Positions 19,847-28,570 of a stretch of DNA of 64,000 nt are shown here, one piece after another. The stretch spans positions 2,790,001 to 2,854,000 of the forward strand of contig NZ_CP050855.1 in NCBI RefSeq assembly GCF_000821185.2, in the 5' to 3' direction. The notes below the pieces were generated by a model. That model searched no databases. It worked only from the letters and a program-made list of their open reading frames with translations, and was not told the DNA's origin. Numbering within the stretch: the stretch's first letter is position 1; the number at the start of each line of letters is the position of its first letter. This DNA is from Serratia symbiotica. Its GTDB lineage: Bacteria; Pseudomonadota; Gammaproteobacteria; Enterobacterales; Enterobacteriaceae. The position numbers were made by a program, and so were the translations under genes.

Positions 19847-20352
19847 AATTACCACGCTATTTGCAGATAGCTCTCGCATTGAGCTGCGCTCTGAGCCTGT
19901 GGCAATTTTTCTCGGTGCCAGAGACGCAGCCAGTAACGAGCGCGACGACGATTGCGCCCGCACCCACCACTGGCTCTGCCCCGCGCGTCGAGCCTACGGC
20001 AACCGGGAAGAATAACACCTTGAATTTATTCCCTTTTCAAGGGGATAAAGCCGAACCACCACCAGTAGTCATGCCAAAAATGGCGGTTCCCAGCACACCA
20101 CCGTTACCATTCCAGGTCAACGGTGCTTGGTGGGATCAGCACCAGCGCGCGCTGGTGCTCACTGACGGCATACAACAATGGATCATCTGCCGACAATGCC
20201 GGGCACGGGACAAGATTTGGATTGGAGCGAACTTGGGCCAGGGCTGGCAGTTAGTCGAGGTCGGTGCCGACTTCCTGACCTTTCGCTGGCTGCCACAAAA
20301 AAAAGATCAGCGCCTAGCGCTGGGTAATATGACTTCCAAACCGAAATTATAA
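19843..20352 (+). CDS. PilP/MshK/GspC-like inner-membrane protein contacting the secretin
   Basis: 169 residues. N-terminal membrane anchor (about residues 8-25), a Pro/Thr/Ala-rich periplasmic linker (about 27-80) and a small C-terminal beta domain (NGAWWDQHQRALVLTDG onwards) like the homology-region domain of GspC or PilP that docks on the secretin. A CRQC pair is present. The stop codon overlaps the start of the secretin gene by one base. Role inferred from plan and position. Confidence 0.6.
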   Translation: MKLPRYLQIALALSCALSLWQFFSVPETQPVTSATTIAPAPTTGSAPRVEPTATGKNNTLNLFPFQGDKAEPPPVVMPKMAVPSTPPLPFQVNGAWWDQHQRALVLTDGIQQWIICRQCRARDKIWIGANLGQGWQLVEVGADFLTFRWLPQKKDQRLALGNMTSKPKL

Positions 20353-22220
20353 TGATGCTGATAAAAAAAACGCTAGTATTGGCCATTGGCTCAATACTAC
20401 TGGCTGGCTGTGCTGATGCACCACCACCATCACCCCCATCCGAACTCAATGAGCAACAGCAACTGATCCGCTCGCTGGACAACCTGGCAAAACAGCGCCG
20501 CGCCGCGCCGCAGGATTTGGAACTGAAAAGCCGTGAGCAGTTGGAAAGTACCCTGCTAGTGAATATGTACCTCAAGCAGGCAGATGCCGCCACCGAACGG
20601 AACGATTATCAACAGGCGGCGCAACTGTGGCGTAGCGCACTGCGCTATCATCCTGGCAACATGCGCGCACTGCAAGGGCTGCGACGCATCAATACTTTGC
20701 GCTCTCTGGACGCGCTGTACCGCCAGGCTGTCAGTCTTGCGGCCAATGATCCTGCACAAGCATTGCAAAAAATCAAGCTGGTGTTGGAGGAGGAACCAAG
20801 CTGGGCACAAGCCACCGCACTGCGCGACCACCTGCTACGCAAACTTTCCGCCAGCAATAGCTCGTCCGATGTCATGGACTCGCAGTTGCAAAAACCGGTT
20901 TCTTTGCACTTCACTTCACACAATCTAATGCAGATTTTCACTGTTATTTCTCAGATGACCGGTGTCAACTTTATCTTCGACAACGATGTACCGAGGAACG
21001 CCGTCGCCAGTATCATGGCGGATAACACCACCGCAGAAGACGCCATCAATTTGCTGCTCATGTCGAATCAGCTACGCAAAAAAGTGCTAAGCGGTAATAC
21101 ACTACTGATCTACCCAGCCAGCCAGGGCAAAGACAAAATCTATCAAGATATCGTGGTGAAGACCTTCTTCCTCGGCTATGTCAAGGCCAAAGACGTTAAT
21201 ATTGCCGTCCGCAATATATTGAAAATTCGGGATATTCATGTAGATGAGCGCACAAATACCATTACAGTACGGGGTGCGCGTGAAATTGTGGATATGGTCG
21301 AACGGCTCCTGATAACGCTGGATAGGCCAGAAGCCGAAGTGATGCTTGAGGTGGAAGTACTGGAGATCAGCAACGATGACGCGCAGAAACTTGGCATTAA
21401 CTACCCACAAAGCATCGGGGTCGGTCTCCAGGCACCCGGTAGTAACGGTGAGTCTATCCCACTGGACGCCTTCCGACATGGCAACCTGTTTATCAACCTG
21501 GGCAAAGGTAAAGGCGTAAACATTGACATCAAGAAGATCCGCAGCCACGCACAAGTGCTGGCGAATCCACGCATTCGCGTTAAAAACAACAAAAAAGCCC
21601 TGATCGAAATCGGCGAGAAGCTACCAGTGATTACCGCTATACTCAATGGTGAACACACCTCCGAGCAGGTCAATTATCAGGATGTTGGCCTCAAACTGGC
21701 AGTCACGCCCGACATCAGCTTGGACGGGGAGATCGGCATGGACGTTGACTTTACCCTCAGCAGTTTAGGGCAAGCGCAAAGAAGCAAAAATGGCTTGGAT
21801 TATTATGGCACCAATAACCGGATGGCCAAGACTGTGCTTAGCAGCCGCGATGGCGAAACCCAGATGCTGGCAGGATTGATCAGCCAGGAAAGCAAGAGTA
21901 ATAAAAGTGGCATCCCCTGGCTCAGCGATATCCCTTTGCTTGGCCGTTTATTCAGCACCTCTGAAAAAAATGACAAGCGCACCGAGGTAATCCTGTTAAT
22001 CACGCCACACATTGAACGTAATCTCGATCTGCCGGGTAGCCATATCAGTACTATTCCTGCCGGCACCGAAGAACTGCCAGGCGAACGGAATACCACTTTG
22101 CGCTCAGTCGGCAAATTCCAGTTCACTGATGCCAGCGATGGCGTGCCACCACTGGCACCGCCTACCCACTATTCCCCAGCATCCGGCGAACTACCACCAC
22201 CGGTGGAACTCAATGAATGA
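20352..22220 (+). CDS. gspD: Outer-membrane secretin, lipoprotein with N-terminal TPR-like region (GspD/MshL/PilQ superfamily)
   Basis: Forms the outer-membrane gate of the machine. 622 residues (ATG 20352 or 20355). Signal peptide with lipobox LLAGC, so the protein should insert itself as a lipoprotein. Residues 60-165 are TPR-like helices (NDYQQAAQLWRSAL, RYHPGNMRALQGL). Secretin N-domains follow (about 185-330, FTSHNLMQIFTVISQMTGVN, HVDERTNTITVRG), then the beta-barrel domain with VMLEVEVLEIS, NPRIRVKNNKKALIEIGEKLPV and MLAGLISQE, ending with WLSDIPLLGRLFS and VILLITPHI. TPR plus lipobox is not the classical GspD plan. Intact. Confidence 0.9.
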   Translation: MMLIKKTLVLAIGSILLAGCADAPPPSPPSELNEQQQLIRSLDNLAKQRRAAPQDLELKSREQLESTLLVNMYLKQADAATERNDYQQAAQLWRSALRYHPGNMRALQGLRRINTLRSLDALYRQAVSLAANDPAQALQKIKLVLEEEPSWAQATALRDHLLRKLSASNSSSDVMDSQLQKPVSLHFTSHNLMQIFTVISQMTGVNFIFDNDVPRNAVASIMADNTTAEDAINLLLMSNQLRKKVLSGNTLLIYPASQGKDKIYQDIVVKTFFLGYVKAKDVNIAVRNILKIRDIHVDERTNTITVRGAREIVDMVERLLITLDRPEAEVMLEVEVLEISNDDAQKLGINYPQSIGVGLQAPGSNGESIPLDAFRHGNLFINLGKGKGVNIDIKKIRSHAQVLANPRIRVKNNKKALIEIGEKLPVITAILNGEHTSEQVNYQDVGLKLAVTPDISLDGEIGMDVDFTLSSLGQAQRSKNGLDYYGTNNRMAKTVLSSRDGETQMLAGLISQESKSNKSGIPWLSDIPLLGRLFSTSEKNDKRTEVILLITPHIERNLDLPGSHISTIPAGTEELPGERNTTLRSVGKFQFTDASDGVPPLAPPTHYSPASGELPPPVELNE

Positions 22221-22237
22221 CAGCAGGAACTGATCCC

Positions 22238-22714
22238 ATGATCAAACATCAACGCGGCTTCACGCTAGTGGAAATGATGGTAACGCTCACCTTATTGGCC
22301 TGCCTTAGCGCCGCCGCGCTGCCACTGGTAGAAAAGTACGGGCAACGGCAAAAAGAGGAAGAGCTACGCGTGGCACTGCGTCAGATCCGTGAGGCGCTGG
22401 ATCGTTACCATCAGGCCAGTGTTGACGGCAATATAGAAAAGCTCATTGATGCCTCGGGTTATCCCAAAGATCTGCCCCTTTTAGTGGAAGGTGTCGCCGA
22501 CAAAAAATCCCCCAATAAGAGCAAGATCTATTTCCTGCGCCGCATCCCGCGCGATCCAATGTGTGACTGCGCCAGTACATCGGATGCCGAAACCTGGCGC
22601 ATCCGTAGCTCAACCGCAGCGCCGAATGATTTCAGTGGCGGCAAGGATGTGTATGACATAGCCTCATCCAGCACCGCTATCGGGTTGAACGGAGTACCCT
22701 ATGCGCAATGGTGA
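22238..22714 (+). CDS. Pseudopilin (second, GspG/GspH-like)
   Basis: 158 residues from ATG 22238 with prepilin leader MIKHQRG cut before FTLVEMMVTLTLLAC; Glu5 is present. An earlier ATG at 22217 overlaps the secretin stop (ATGA) and would give a 14-residue leader; AGGAA before 22238 favours the shorter form. The C-terminal part has FLRRIPRDPMCDC and TWRIRSS, motifs of the PulG-like minor pseudopilins in reduced type II systems. Its end overlaps the next gene. Confidence 0.85.
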   Translation: MIKHQRGFTLVEMMVTLTLLACLSAAALPLVEKYGQRQKEEELRVALRQIREALDRYHQASVDGNIEKLIDASGYPKDLPLLVEGVADKKSPNKSKIYFLRRIPRDPMCDCASTSDAETWRIRSSTAAPNDFSGGKDVYDIASSSTAIGLNGVPYAQW

Positions 22715-23069
22715 AAAAGGCTTTACCCTGATCGAATTGCTGGTGGTCATGGCGATCATCGCCGTTTTGATGACGCTGGTAGCACCACGCTATTTCCAAC
22801 AAACCGAACGGGCTAGGGAAGTGGTGCTGAAGCACAATCTGAATACGCTACGTATGTCGCTGGATCAGTTTCGACGCGACCATCTTCACGGGCCGAAAGA
22901 TTTGCAGGAGTTGGTAGAGCAAGGCTATCTGCGCCAGTTGCCGCTCGATCCCATGACCAATAAAAATGATAGCTGGACAGTGAATAACGATGAGCACAGT
23001 CAAATCATCGACGTACACAGTGGCTCTAGTCAAAAATCGCTGGAGGGCAACACTTATGCCACATGGTGA
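22701..23069 (+). CDS. Pseudopilin (third, small)
   Basis: 122 residues. Leader MRNGEKG cut before FTLIELLVVMAIIAVLMTLV, Glu5 present, then a helix and a short globular end with QGYLRQLPLDPMTNKNDSW, a pattern shared by PulG-like pseudopilins. Overlaps the genes on both sides. Which tip or shaft position it fills cannot be told from sequence alone. Confidence 0.85.
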   Translation: MRNGEKGFTLIELLVVMAIIAVLMTLVAPRYFQQTERAREVVLKHNLNTLRMSLDQFRRDHLHGPKDLQELVEQGYLRQLPLDPMTNKNDSWTVNNDEHSQIIDVHSGSSQKSLEGNTYATW

Positions 23070-23544
23070 TCGGCAAGCCGGGTTTAGCTACTTGCTGCTA
23101 TTGGCTTGGTTGAGCGTGTTGGCCATCATGATGTTGCGCAGCGAAGAACATCTCCTCACCCTGTGGCGTCAGCAACGTGAAGACCAACTGCTGTTCGCGG
23201 GCGACCAAATCCGTAACGCCATCGAAAATTACCGCAAAAATCCCATTAATCACGCCTGTTTCCCCACAGATTTTCAGCAACTGTTAAGCGACTCTTACGG
23301 TAAATTACGTAGGTGGTACCTTGATCCCTTCACCAACAGCCAAGAGTGGGGGATGATCTATGATAAGCAACAGCATTGGGTGGGGATTTACAGCCAGGGC
23401 AAAGGGGTTCCACTGAAAAAAAGCGGCTTCGCCGCCCGCTATGATAAATACTTTAAAAACGCGAAAAGCTATGCCGATTGGAGATTCAAAGTGGAAGAGG
23501 ATGCGAATGCCCCTCCGCCGAAGCAGTGTAAGGCTCTACACTAA
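23056..23544 (+). CDS. Minor pseudopilin lacking Glu5 (GspK-like)
   Basis: 162 residues from ATG 23056, chosen for the GGAGGG site eight bases before it; an upstream in-frame ATG (22990) would lie inside the preceding gene. Leader MPHGDRQAG cut before FSYLLLLAWLSVLAIMML; the fifth mature residue is Leu, not Glu. Loss of Glu5 is a mark of the GspK-type tip subunit. The body has PINHACFPTDFQQLLSD, LDPFTNSQEWG and a C-terminal Cys. Last gene of the operon. Confidence 0.82.
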   Translation: MPHGDRQAGFSYLLLLAWLSVLAIMMLRSEEHLLTLWRQQREDQLLFAGDQIRNAIENYRKNPINHACFPTDFQQLLSDSYGKLRRWYLDPFTNSQEWGMIYDKQQHWVGIYSQGKGVPLKKSGFAARYDKYFKNAKSYADWRFKVEEDANAPPPKQCKALH

Positions 23545-23677
23545 TCCGTCTATTCGGCCCCAATGCTCCTTCTAGGCTGCGTTGCGCAATAACCCATGAG
23601 AACGTTGCTGGCTGCCGATGACAGAACACCTCCCAGAAGGCAAAGAGAGGCACTCTATCCGTGGTTACGGGCGATTT

Positions 23678-24388
23678 TTAACCTTTTTCCCTAAAACACC
23701 ACTTTCTCGACACCCGCCGATACCACGGCTCAAGAACAGGATGAATAATGCTACGCATCGCCCGCGCATAGTCCATCAGTAATCCAGGCATCCAGGCCAT
23801 CGATAACGCACGTATACGTAACCGCGCGGCGATCCCAAGCTCAAGCATCATCAACGTCTGTAGTCTCTTTAACCCGCTTCGGCTCTGTTTTGAAAGCACA
23901 CCATCCAGCGCTACCTCCAAAGCATACGCGACACTACTGGAACAATTACGATAGGTCAGATTGTAAGTTTTCGTCTGTTTGTATGCGTTCCAATAACGCC
24001 TTAACACCATACTGTTGTAGTCGTGGAAGCAGATTTTGCGGTCAGAATCACACCAGCTTGCCGCCTCGCTGGCATAGTTCGGTTGGAATATACCAGGAAC
24101 GTCATTATCTTTAGTGGCTTTCATAATATTGAGAAATTCTGGAAGCGAACGATCAATATCCACTGCGGGATACAGGCTAATAGAGACACTCGGCAATCGT
24201 TCTAGCGCAGCATGCCCAATGGATATAATCCCTGCGGAATCTACCGCAGCAATATAGCATTTCATCACCGTCCGGGAGAGGTTCGAGGTATTGGCCGTTC
24301 CTTCAGGCGTCCAGATATGAACGGTCAACGGTTCAGTAACATTGACGCGAGGAGTATCGGCGTCATGTTGTGGCGAATCGTGATTTTT
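23678..24388 (-). CDS. Orphan papain-like (permuted) hydrolase-like protein, probably a C-terminal piece of a larger protein
   Basis: The frame is open from just after a TAA at 24389-24391 to 23678; recognised text TPRVNVTEPL precedes the TTG at 24328, so no good start codon exists. The body has a His in IISIGHAALERLP and a Cys in TYRNCSSSVAYALE, the His-before-Cys order of circularly permuted papain-like hydrolases. I recall a similar segment at the C-terminal end of HdeD-linked membrane proteins of Serratia relatives, where it follows a membrane part. That part is absent here, so this is likely a truncated gene; function unknown. Confidence 0.5.
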   Translation of the reverse strand, partial: KNHDSPQHDADTPRVNVTEPLTVHIWTPEGTANTSNLSRTVMKCYIAAVDSAGIISIGHAALERLPSVSISLYPAVDIDRSLPEFLNIMKATKDNDVPGIFQPNYASEAASWCDSDRKICFHDYNSMVLRRYWNAYKQTKTYNLTYRNCSSSVAYALEVALDGVLSKQSRSGLKRLQTLMMLELGIAARLRIRALSMAWMPGLLMDYARAMRSIIHPVLEPWYRRVSRKWCFREKG

Positions 24389-24391
24389 TTA

Positions 24392-24791
24392 TGCTATATT
24401 CTCTGTCTGTGGTCGGTGTCAACAAATCAAAAATTGAGATATCTTCCTGCATCCGGCGTAACCGTCGCGCCAACCGCACAGTATTGATGCCGCTGAAAAC
24501 CATCAGTGTGCCGAGGAATTCTGATACCATAGCCTTATAATGCGTAGTGTCGTAAAAGGCTAACCAATCTTAGGAGAAAATCATCACCGTTCCCCTGTGG
24601 GCCGCAACACGGCAAAAATCAGGAAAATACGCTGCAAGGCGACGCTAGCACTACGAACTCTGCCTAGTTGGATGTGCTAAAAGAGATACAGCGATCAGGA
24701 GATCCCTAGGACAAAAGATCTCCCTATACTCGGTGTAGTAAGAATTTTGATACCTACCCAGCCCGCCGCATCACTTTAATCAAGCAAAAGC
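24392..24791. other. Intergenic region, no gene seen
   Basis: No acceptable frame. A 91-codon forward frame (24212-24487) is antisense to the hydrolase-like gene and lacks any family mark. Probably decayed DNA left by loss of the 5' part of that gene and the 3' part of the LysR gene. Confidence 0.4.
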
Positions 24792-25141
24792 CTATTGGGA
24801 TGCAAACGATGCCAAATGACTTGAGAGATGGGCTGAACAACCCTGCTTCACAATGGCATACTCCGTGCCATGCCGCCAGTTCGCCAGTTCGCCAGTTCGC
24901 TTTCCAAGAGTTGTTTCATTTTTGTCAGTTGGGCCGCGTGCTGATAAAAAATCCGGCCCTGCGGGGTCGGTACGCAAGGCCGACGACGCAACAACAACGG
25001 TATACCCATGGTGCGTTCAAGCGTACTGATCCGCAAAGAAACTGCGGAAGAGGTAATAAAGAGCTTTTTTGCTGCGCCTTCGAAACTGCCCGTTTCGACA
25101 ACAGCTAAAAAAGTATCTATTTTTTTGAAATCTGATTTCAT
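24792..25141 (-). pseudogene. LysR-type transcriptional regulator, N-terminal fragment with slippage frameshift
   Basis: The start MKSDFKKIDTFLAVVETGSF and the helix-turn-helix SSAVSLRISTLERTMGIPLL are typical of LysR regulators. The frame breaks at three tandem copies of the 8-bp unit GAACTGGC (reverse strand, near 24880-24905). Removing one copy restores SELANWRHGTEYAIVKQGC, so the insertion of a third copy caused the frameshift. After about 110 residues the protein ends at TAG, and the effector-binding domain (about 190 residues) is absent. Dead gene. Confidence 0.85.
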
Positions 25142-25403
25142 AGTGAGATATTTACCAAAAATTATATTTTATAAAAAACAAACAGCCCTGGAAAAACAGT
25201 AATCATAATACAGTTTACATCATTATTGAAATCTGACTAGTCAGAAAAATAACGCACCATAAAAAATAATAATTCAATAAAAACATAAAGATAGCCTAAT
25301 AATCTGATTTTTTCTCACAATATGTGAATTTTATTTACCCCCTAATCGGAGAATAATACAATCCATATCGATAGAAACATTACTTACACCAGAGAGTATT
25401 CTT
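25142..25403. promoter_or_regulatory. AT-rich control region upstream of the degenerate regulator
   Basis: 262 bp, strongly AT-rich, lying between the divergent LysR fragment and the regulator at 25404. No coding frame. It should hold the regulator promoter; AGAGAGTATTCTTATG gives only a weak ribosome site. Confidence 0.4.
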
Positions 25404-26099
25404 ATGACAACCAACGTCGTCATCGCGACAGAACAGCGACTTATTAGCTGCGGAATAAAGTCCATGATTGAAAACATGCATCAAGGACAACTTAATACTG
25501 GAGATAAAAGCGCTCATTTCAACATTGTTGGTGCTATTTCGACACCTGTAGAACTGATCAACATGCTAGCAAAAAACAGCGTCGACCTGCTGTTGCTGGG
25601 CTACTCTTTGAATACATGTGACAATAGCAGCAGCAATCCACTCACCTCAATGGACGGTTATGCTTTAACAAAATGGTTGATCAGCAAATATCCACGGCTA
25701 AAAATAATTATTATTTCCCCCTACAAACACGTTAGCCTAATACGCATGATGCTGGAGTTGGGGGCCGTCGGCTATATCAGCATGGATGTAGGCGAGAAAA
25801 CGTTAGAGCGCGTTATCAGCACGGCAATGAACAATGAAGTCTATGTTGAGCGACATCTAATGAAGTCCTTGTTCAACAATCAGCAACAAGACATAACAAA
25901 CATTACCGCCAAGGAATCTGAAGTGTTGCGCCTACTGTGTAAAGGCTTGAACCTGACTCATATTGCTACTCGCATGAACCTCAGTATCAAAACCGTTAGT
26001 GCACATAAGCTACGCGCAATGAGTAAATTAGGTGTCAATTCCGACTGCCAACTTTACTGCCTGTTAGCCAAAACACAGTGGTTCGATATTGCGTTTTAA
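25404..26099 (+). CDS. LuxR/NarL-type regulator with degenerate (Asp-less) receiver domain
   Basis: 231 residues. The C-terminal half is a LuxR-type helix-turn-helix (ITAKESEVLRLLCKG, SIKTVSAHKLRAMSKLGV) close in pattern to RcsB. The N-terminal half folds like a receiver but lacks the usual residues: ATEQ replaces the acidic pair, LLLLGYSL has Gly in place of the phosphorylated Asp, and GYISM has Met in place of the conserved Lys. It therefore should not be phosphorylated. RcsB partners such as RcsA, BglJ and GadE are auxiliary regulators without normal phosphorylation, so it may act as a partner of the BvgA-like regulator at 32289 or of RcsB; that is inference. Confidence 0.85.
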   Translation: MTTNVVIATEQRLISCGIKSMIENMHQGQLNTGDKSAHFNIVGAISTPVELINMLAKNSVDLLLLGYSLNTCDNSSSNPLTSMDGYALTKWLISKYPRLKIIIISPYKHVSLIRMMLELGAVGYISMDVGEKTLERVISTAMNNEVYVERHLMKSLFNNQQQDITNITAKESEVLRLLCKGLNLTHIATRMNLSIKTVSAHKLRAMSKLGVNSDCQLYCLLAKTQWFDIAF

Positions 26100-26538
26100 C
26101 CCTATTACTGGCACTAGGCCCGCCAAATTGCCAAAAATAGAGGCGCTCCCCTGGAGGTGCACGGCCAGGGCCATTATCTCCCTGCCCAAATAAGTGGGCG
26201 ATGTGTTTTTGTCGGTTACATTATCTTTAATCAGATCATTTTTATTTTCTGGTATTTAACAAAAAAATGTTCCGACCTAAAAAACTCGCAAAAAATAATT
26301 CATTCGTAACTTCTGTGGGAAATAAAATTAATCTCAGGCGACAGAGATATTTCTCATTTTTTAGCAAGGCATTCTCAAGTATTAAGGTTTTCTTCAGCCA
26401 GAAGCAATCCGTAACATCTAGAAGCATTTTATTTGCTGTAATGATCCATTCACGCTTCAGTCTTTACGCGCGAAATAACATTGTGGCAACCATTGTTCAT
26501 GAACCAAACCAGGAAGCTATATAGCCGTTTATATAATT
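26100..26538. other. Intergenic region before the copper receptor gene
   Basis: 439 bp, AT-rich in the second half. An 85-codon frame (26267-26524) has no family mark and an extreme Lys/Phe/Ser composition; I do not accept it. The receptor promoter should be here. No Fur-type 19-mer was seen. Confidence 0.4.
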
Positions 26539-28527
26539 ATGCGTAAAAAACCTATTGAATATATCGTCAAACCTAATCTGGGAAGCGCCCAGTGCTGCCT
26601 GCTTTCTCCTTTGTGGCTAGCCTGCTGTGCTGCCGCATTGCCTGCGGCCTCACTGGCAGCCCCCGTCTCCTACGAGGAGGTGATAACCGTAGCAGCGCCA
26701 ACTGATACACCATTGACCACCATCACCAATCCTAAGGCACCACGCCAGCCGATCCCCGCCAGTGACGGCGCGGATCTTCTGAAAACCATTCCCGGTTTCG
26801 CCCAAATACGCAACGGCGGGAGCAATGGCGATCCGGTATTACGTGGCATGTTTGGTTCACGACTGAATATTCTTACCAATGGCGGTGCCCTGTATGGCGG
26901 CTGTGGTTCGCGTATGGATGCCCCAACTTCCTATATTTCTCCTAGCAATTTCAACCTGCTTTCAGTGTTAAAAGGCCCACAAACCGTGCTGTGGGGACCT
27001 ATGGCTCCCGCTGGTACCATCCTGTTTGAACACCAGAAACCCAGTTTTAACCAACCAAGCCTTCAGGGCGAGGCCCATCTGCTGTTCGGTTCGCACGGCC
27101 GCATCGACCAGAATGTTGATGCAACCCTGGGTAGCCAAGAAGGCTATCTGCGTATCAACGGCGGTAAGTCGCGTGCTAGCGATTACCGGGATGGCAACAG
27201 CGATCCTGTGCCCGGCTACTGGAACAAGTGGAATGCCGAGGCGACCTTGGGCTGGACGCCAGATAATGATTCGCTGGCAGAGTTAACCCTGGGAGGCAGT
27301 GATGGTGAAGCCCGCTATGCTGGGCGCGGCATGGATGGTTCGCAGTTCTTACGCAGTAGCAGCACCCTACGGTTGGAAAAGCGCAATATCGGTAAATATC
27401 TCGATTCTCTAACCTGGCTGGCCTACTACAATCACGCCGACCACATCATGGATAACTATCAGCTACGCCAACCACTCAACGGCATGAAGATGTCCGGCCA
27501 TGTGGATCGCGAAACTTTGGGTACGCGTCTGACCAGTAACTGGCAATGGCAAGCTGGCCAGCTCGCGGCCGGATTCGACATACAAAACAGTACGCACCGC
27601 AAAAATTCCGCTGTCGACGGCTGGCTGAAAGATGCTCAGTATCAGCAAAGCGGGCTGTTCGCAGAGTGGCGCACCGAATCAGGATCTCAGGGCAATGTCG
27701 TGGCGGGTGCTAGGGTAGATAAGATCCAAGCCAATGATTTTCGCCGCGATCATCAAACCCGCAGCGACCTGCTGAAGGGGGGATTTTCCCGTTATGAGTA
27801 TCGCGCCGCCGACCTGCCGCTGATGAGCTACGTCGCTTTGGGTTATACCGAGCGTTTCCCAGACTATTGGGAGCTGTTCTCCGGACGCAGTGGCAATCCG
27901 GATCTCAACACCCTACGCAATGAAAAAACCACCCAGCTCGATATCGGTACACAATATCGCACCACGGAGCTGGAAGTTTGGCTTTCGGCCTATGTCGGTC
28001 AGGTTGATGATTACATTTTATTCGATTACCGCACTCCAACCAGCCAGGCACGCAACATTAAGGCACGTACTGTTGGCGGTGAATTGGGGGGAGCCTATCA
28101 TCTGAACGAACACTGGAAGAGCGAGGCCAGCCTGGCTTACAACCGGGGCTATAACATGACCGAAAGCGAACCGCTGCCGCAAATGCCACCGCTAGATGCT
28201 CGCTTGTCGCTCAGTTATCATAACGCTGACTGGAGTAGTGCGCTACTCTGGCGGTTGGTATCCGCACAACACCGCGTCGCGGTAGGTCAAGGCAACGTAG
28301 TGGGTCAGGATCTCAGTGCCAGCCCTGGTTTTGGCGTACTTTCCTGGAATGCCGATTATACTTTCTCCAAACACATTCGTCTTAGCGCGGGCATTGATAA
28401 CCTACTTAATAAACAATATTCGGAACATTTGAATATGGCAGGAAATAAAAACTTTAGCTTCGCGGGTACTAGCCGTATTGCAGAGCCAGGACGCACACTT
28501 TGGGGTTCACTTCACGTAACATTCTAA
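26539..28527 (+). CDS. TonB-dependent copper receptor (OprC/NosA family)
   Basis: Outer-membrane beta-barrel importing copper with TonB energy. 662 residues: signal peptide about 1-40 (ends AASLAA-P), plug domain about 45-170 with DLLKTIPGF and the diagnostic copper-receptor motif YGGCGSRMDAPTSYI, then the 22-strand barrel ending in the C-terminal Phe (WGSLHVTF). It is followed by a strong hairpin. Intact, in contrast to the siderophore receptor fepA in the same window. It lies between the secretion/LPMO block and the BvgAS-like operon; since LPMOs need copper, a functional link is possible but unproven. Confidence 0.88.
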   Translation: MRKKPIEYIVKPNLGSAQCCLLSPLWLACCAAALPAASLAAPVSYEEVITVAAPTDTPLTTITNPKAPRQPIPASDGADLLKTIPGFAQIRNGGSNGDPVLRGMFGSRLNILTNGGALYGGCGSRMDAPTSYISPSNFNLLSVLKGPQTVLWGPMAPAGTILFEHQKPSFNQPSLQGEAHLLFGSHGRIDQNVDATLGSQEGYLRINGGKSRASDYRDGNSDPVPGYWNKWNAEATLGWTPDNDSLAELTLGGSDGEARYAGRGMDGSQFLRSSSTLRLEKRNIGKYLDSLTWLAYYNHADHIMDNYQLRQPLNGMKMSGHVDRETLGTRLTSNWQWQAGQLAAGFDIQNSTHRKNSAVDGWLKDAQYQQSGLFAEWRTESGSQGNVVAGARVDKIQANDFRRDHQTRSDLLKGGFSRYEYRAADLPLMSYVALGYTERFPDYWELFSGRSGNPDLNTLRNEKTTQLDIGTQYRTTELEVWLSAYVGQVDDYILFDYRTPTSQARNIKARTVGGELGGAYHLNEHWKSEASLAYNRGYNMTESEPLPQMPPLDARLSLSYHNADWSSALLWRLVSAQHRVAVGQGNVVGQDLSASPGFGVLSWNADYTFSKHIRLSAGIDNLLNKQYSEHLNMAGNKNFSFAGTSRIAEPGRTLWGSLHVTF

Positions 28528-28536
28528 TCTCCCCCC

Positions 28537-28564
28537 CCCTCCCCCGAAACCTTCGGGGGAGGGG
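28537..28564 (+). terminator. GC-rich hairpin behind the copper receptor gene
   Basis: A 13-bp stem, CCCCTCCCCCGAA and its exact complement with a two-base loop, starts about 10 bp behind the stop codon. The T tract is short (TTATAA). Preceded by a run of nine C. Confidence 0.7.
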
Positions 28565-28570
28565 TTATAA

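Noticed and set aside
26267..26524. Forward 85-codon frame before the copper receptor
   Set aside because: Skewed composition from AT-rich DNA, no ribosome site and no recognised motif.
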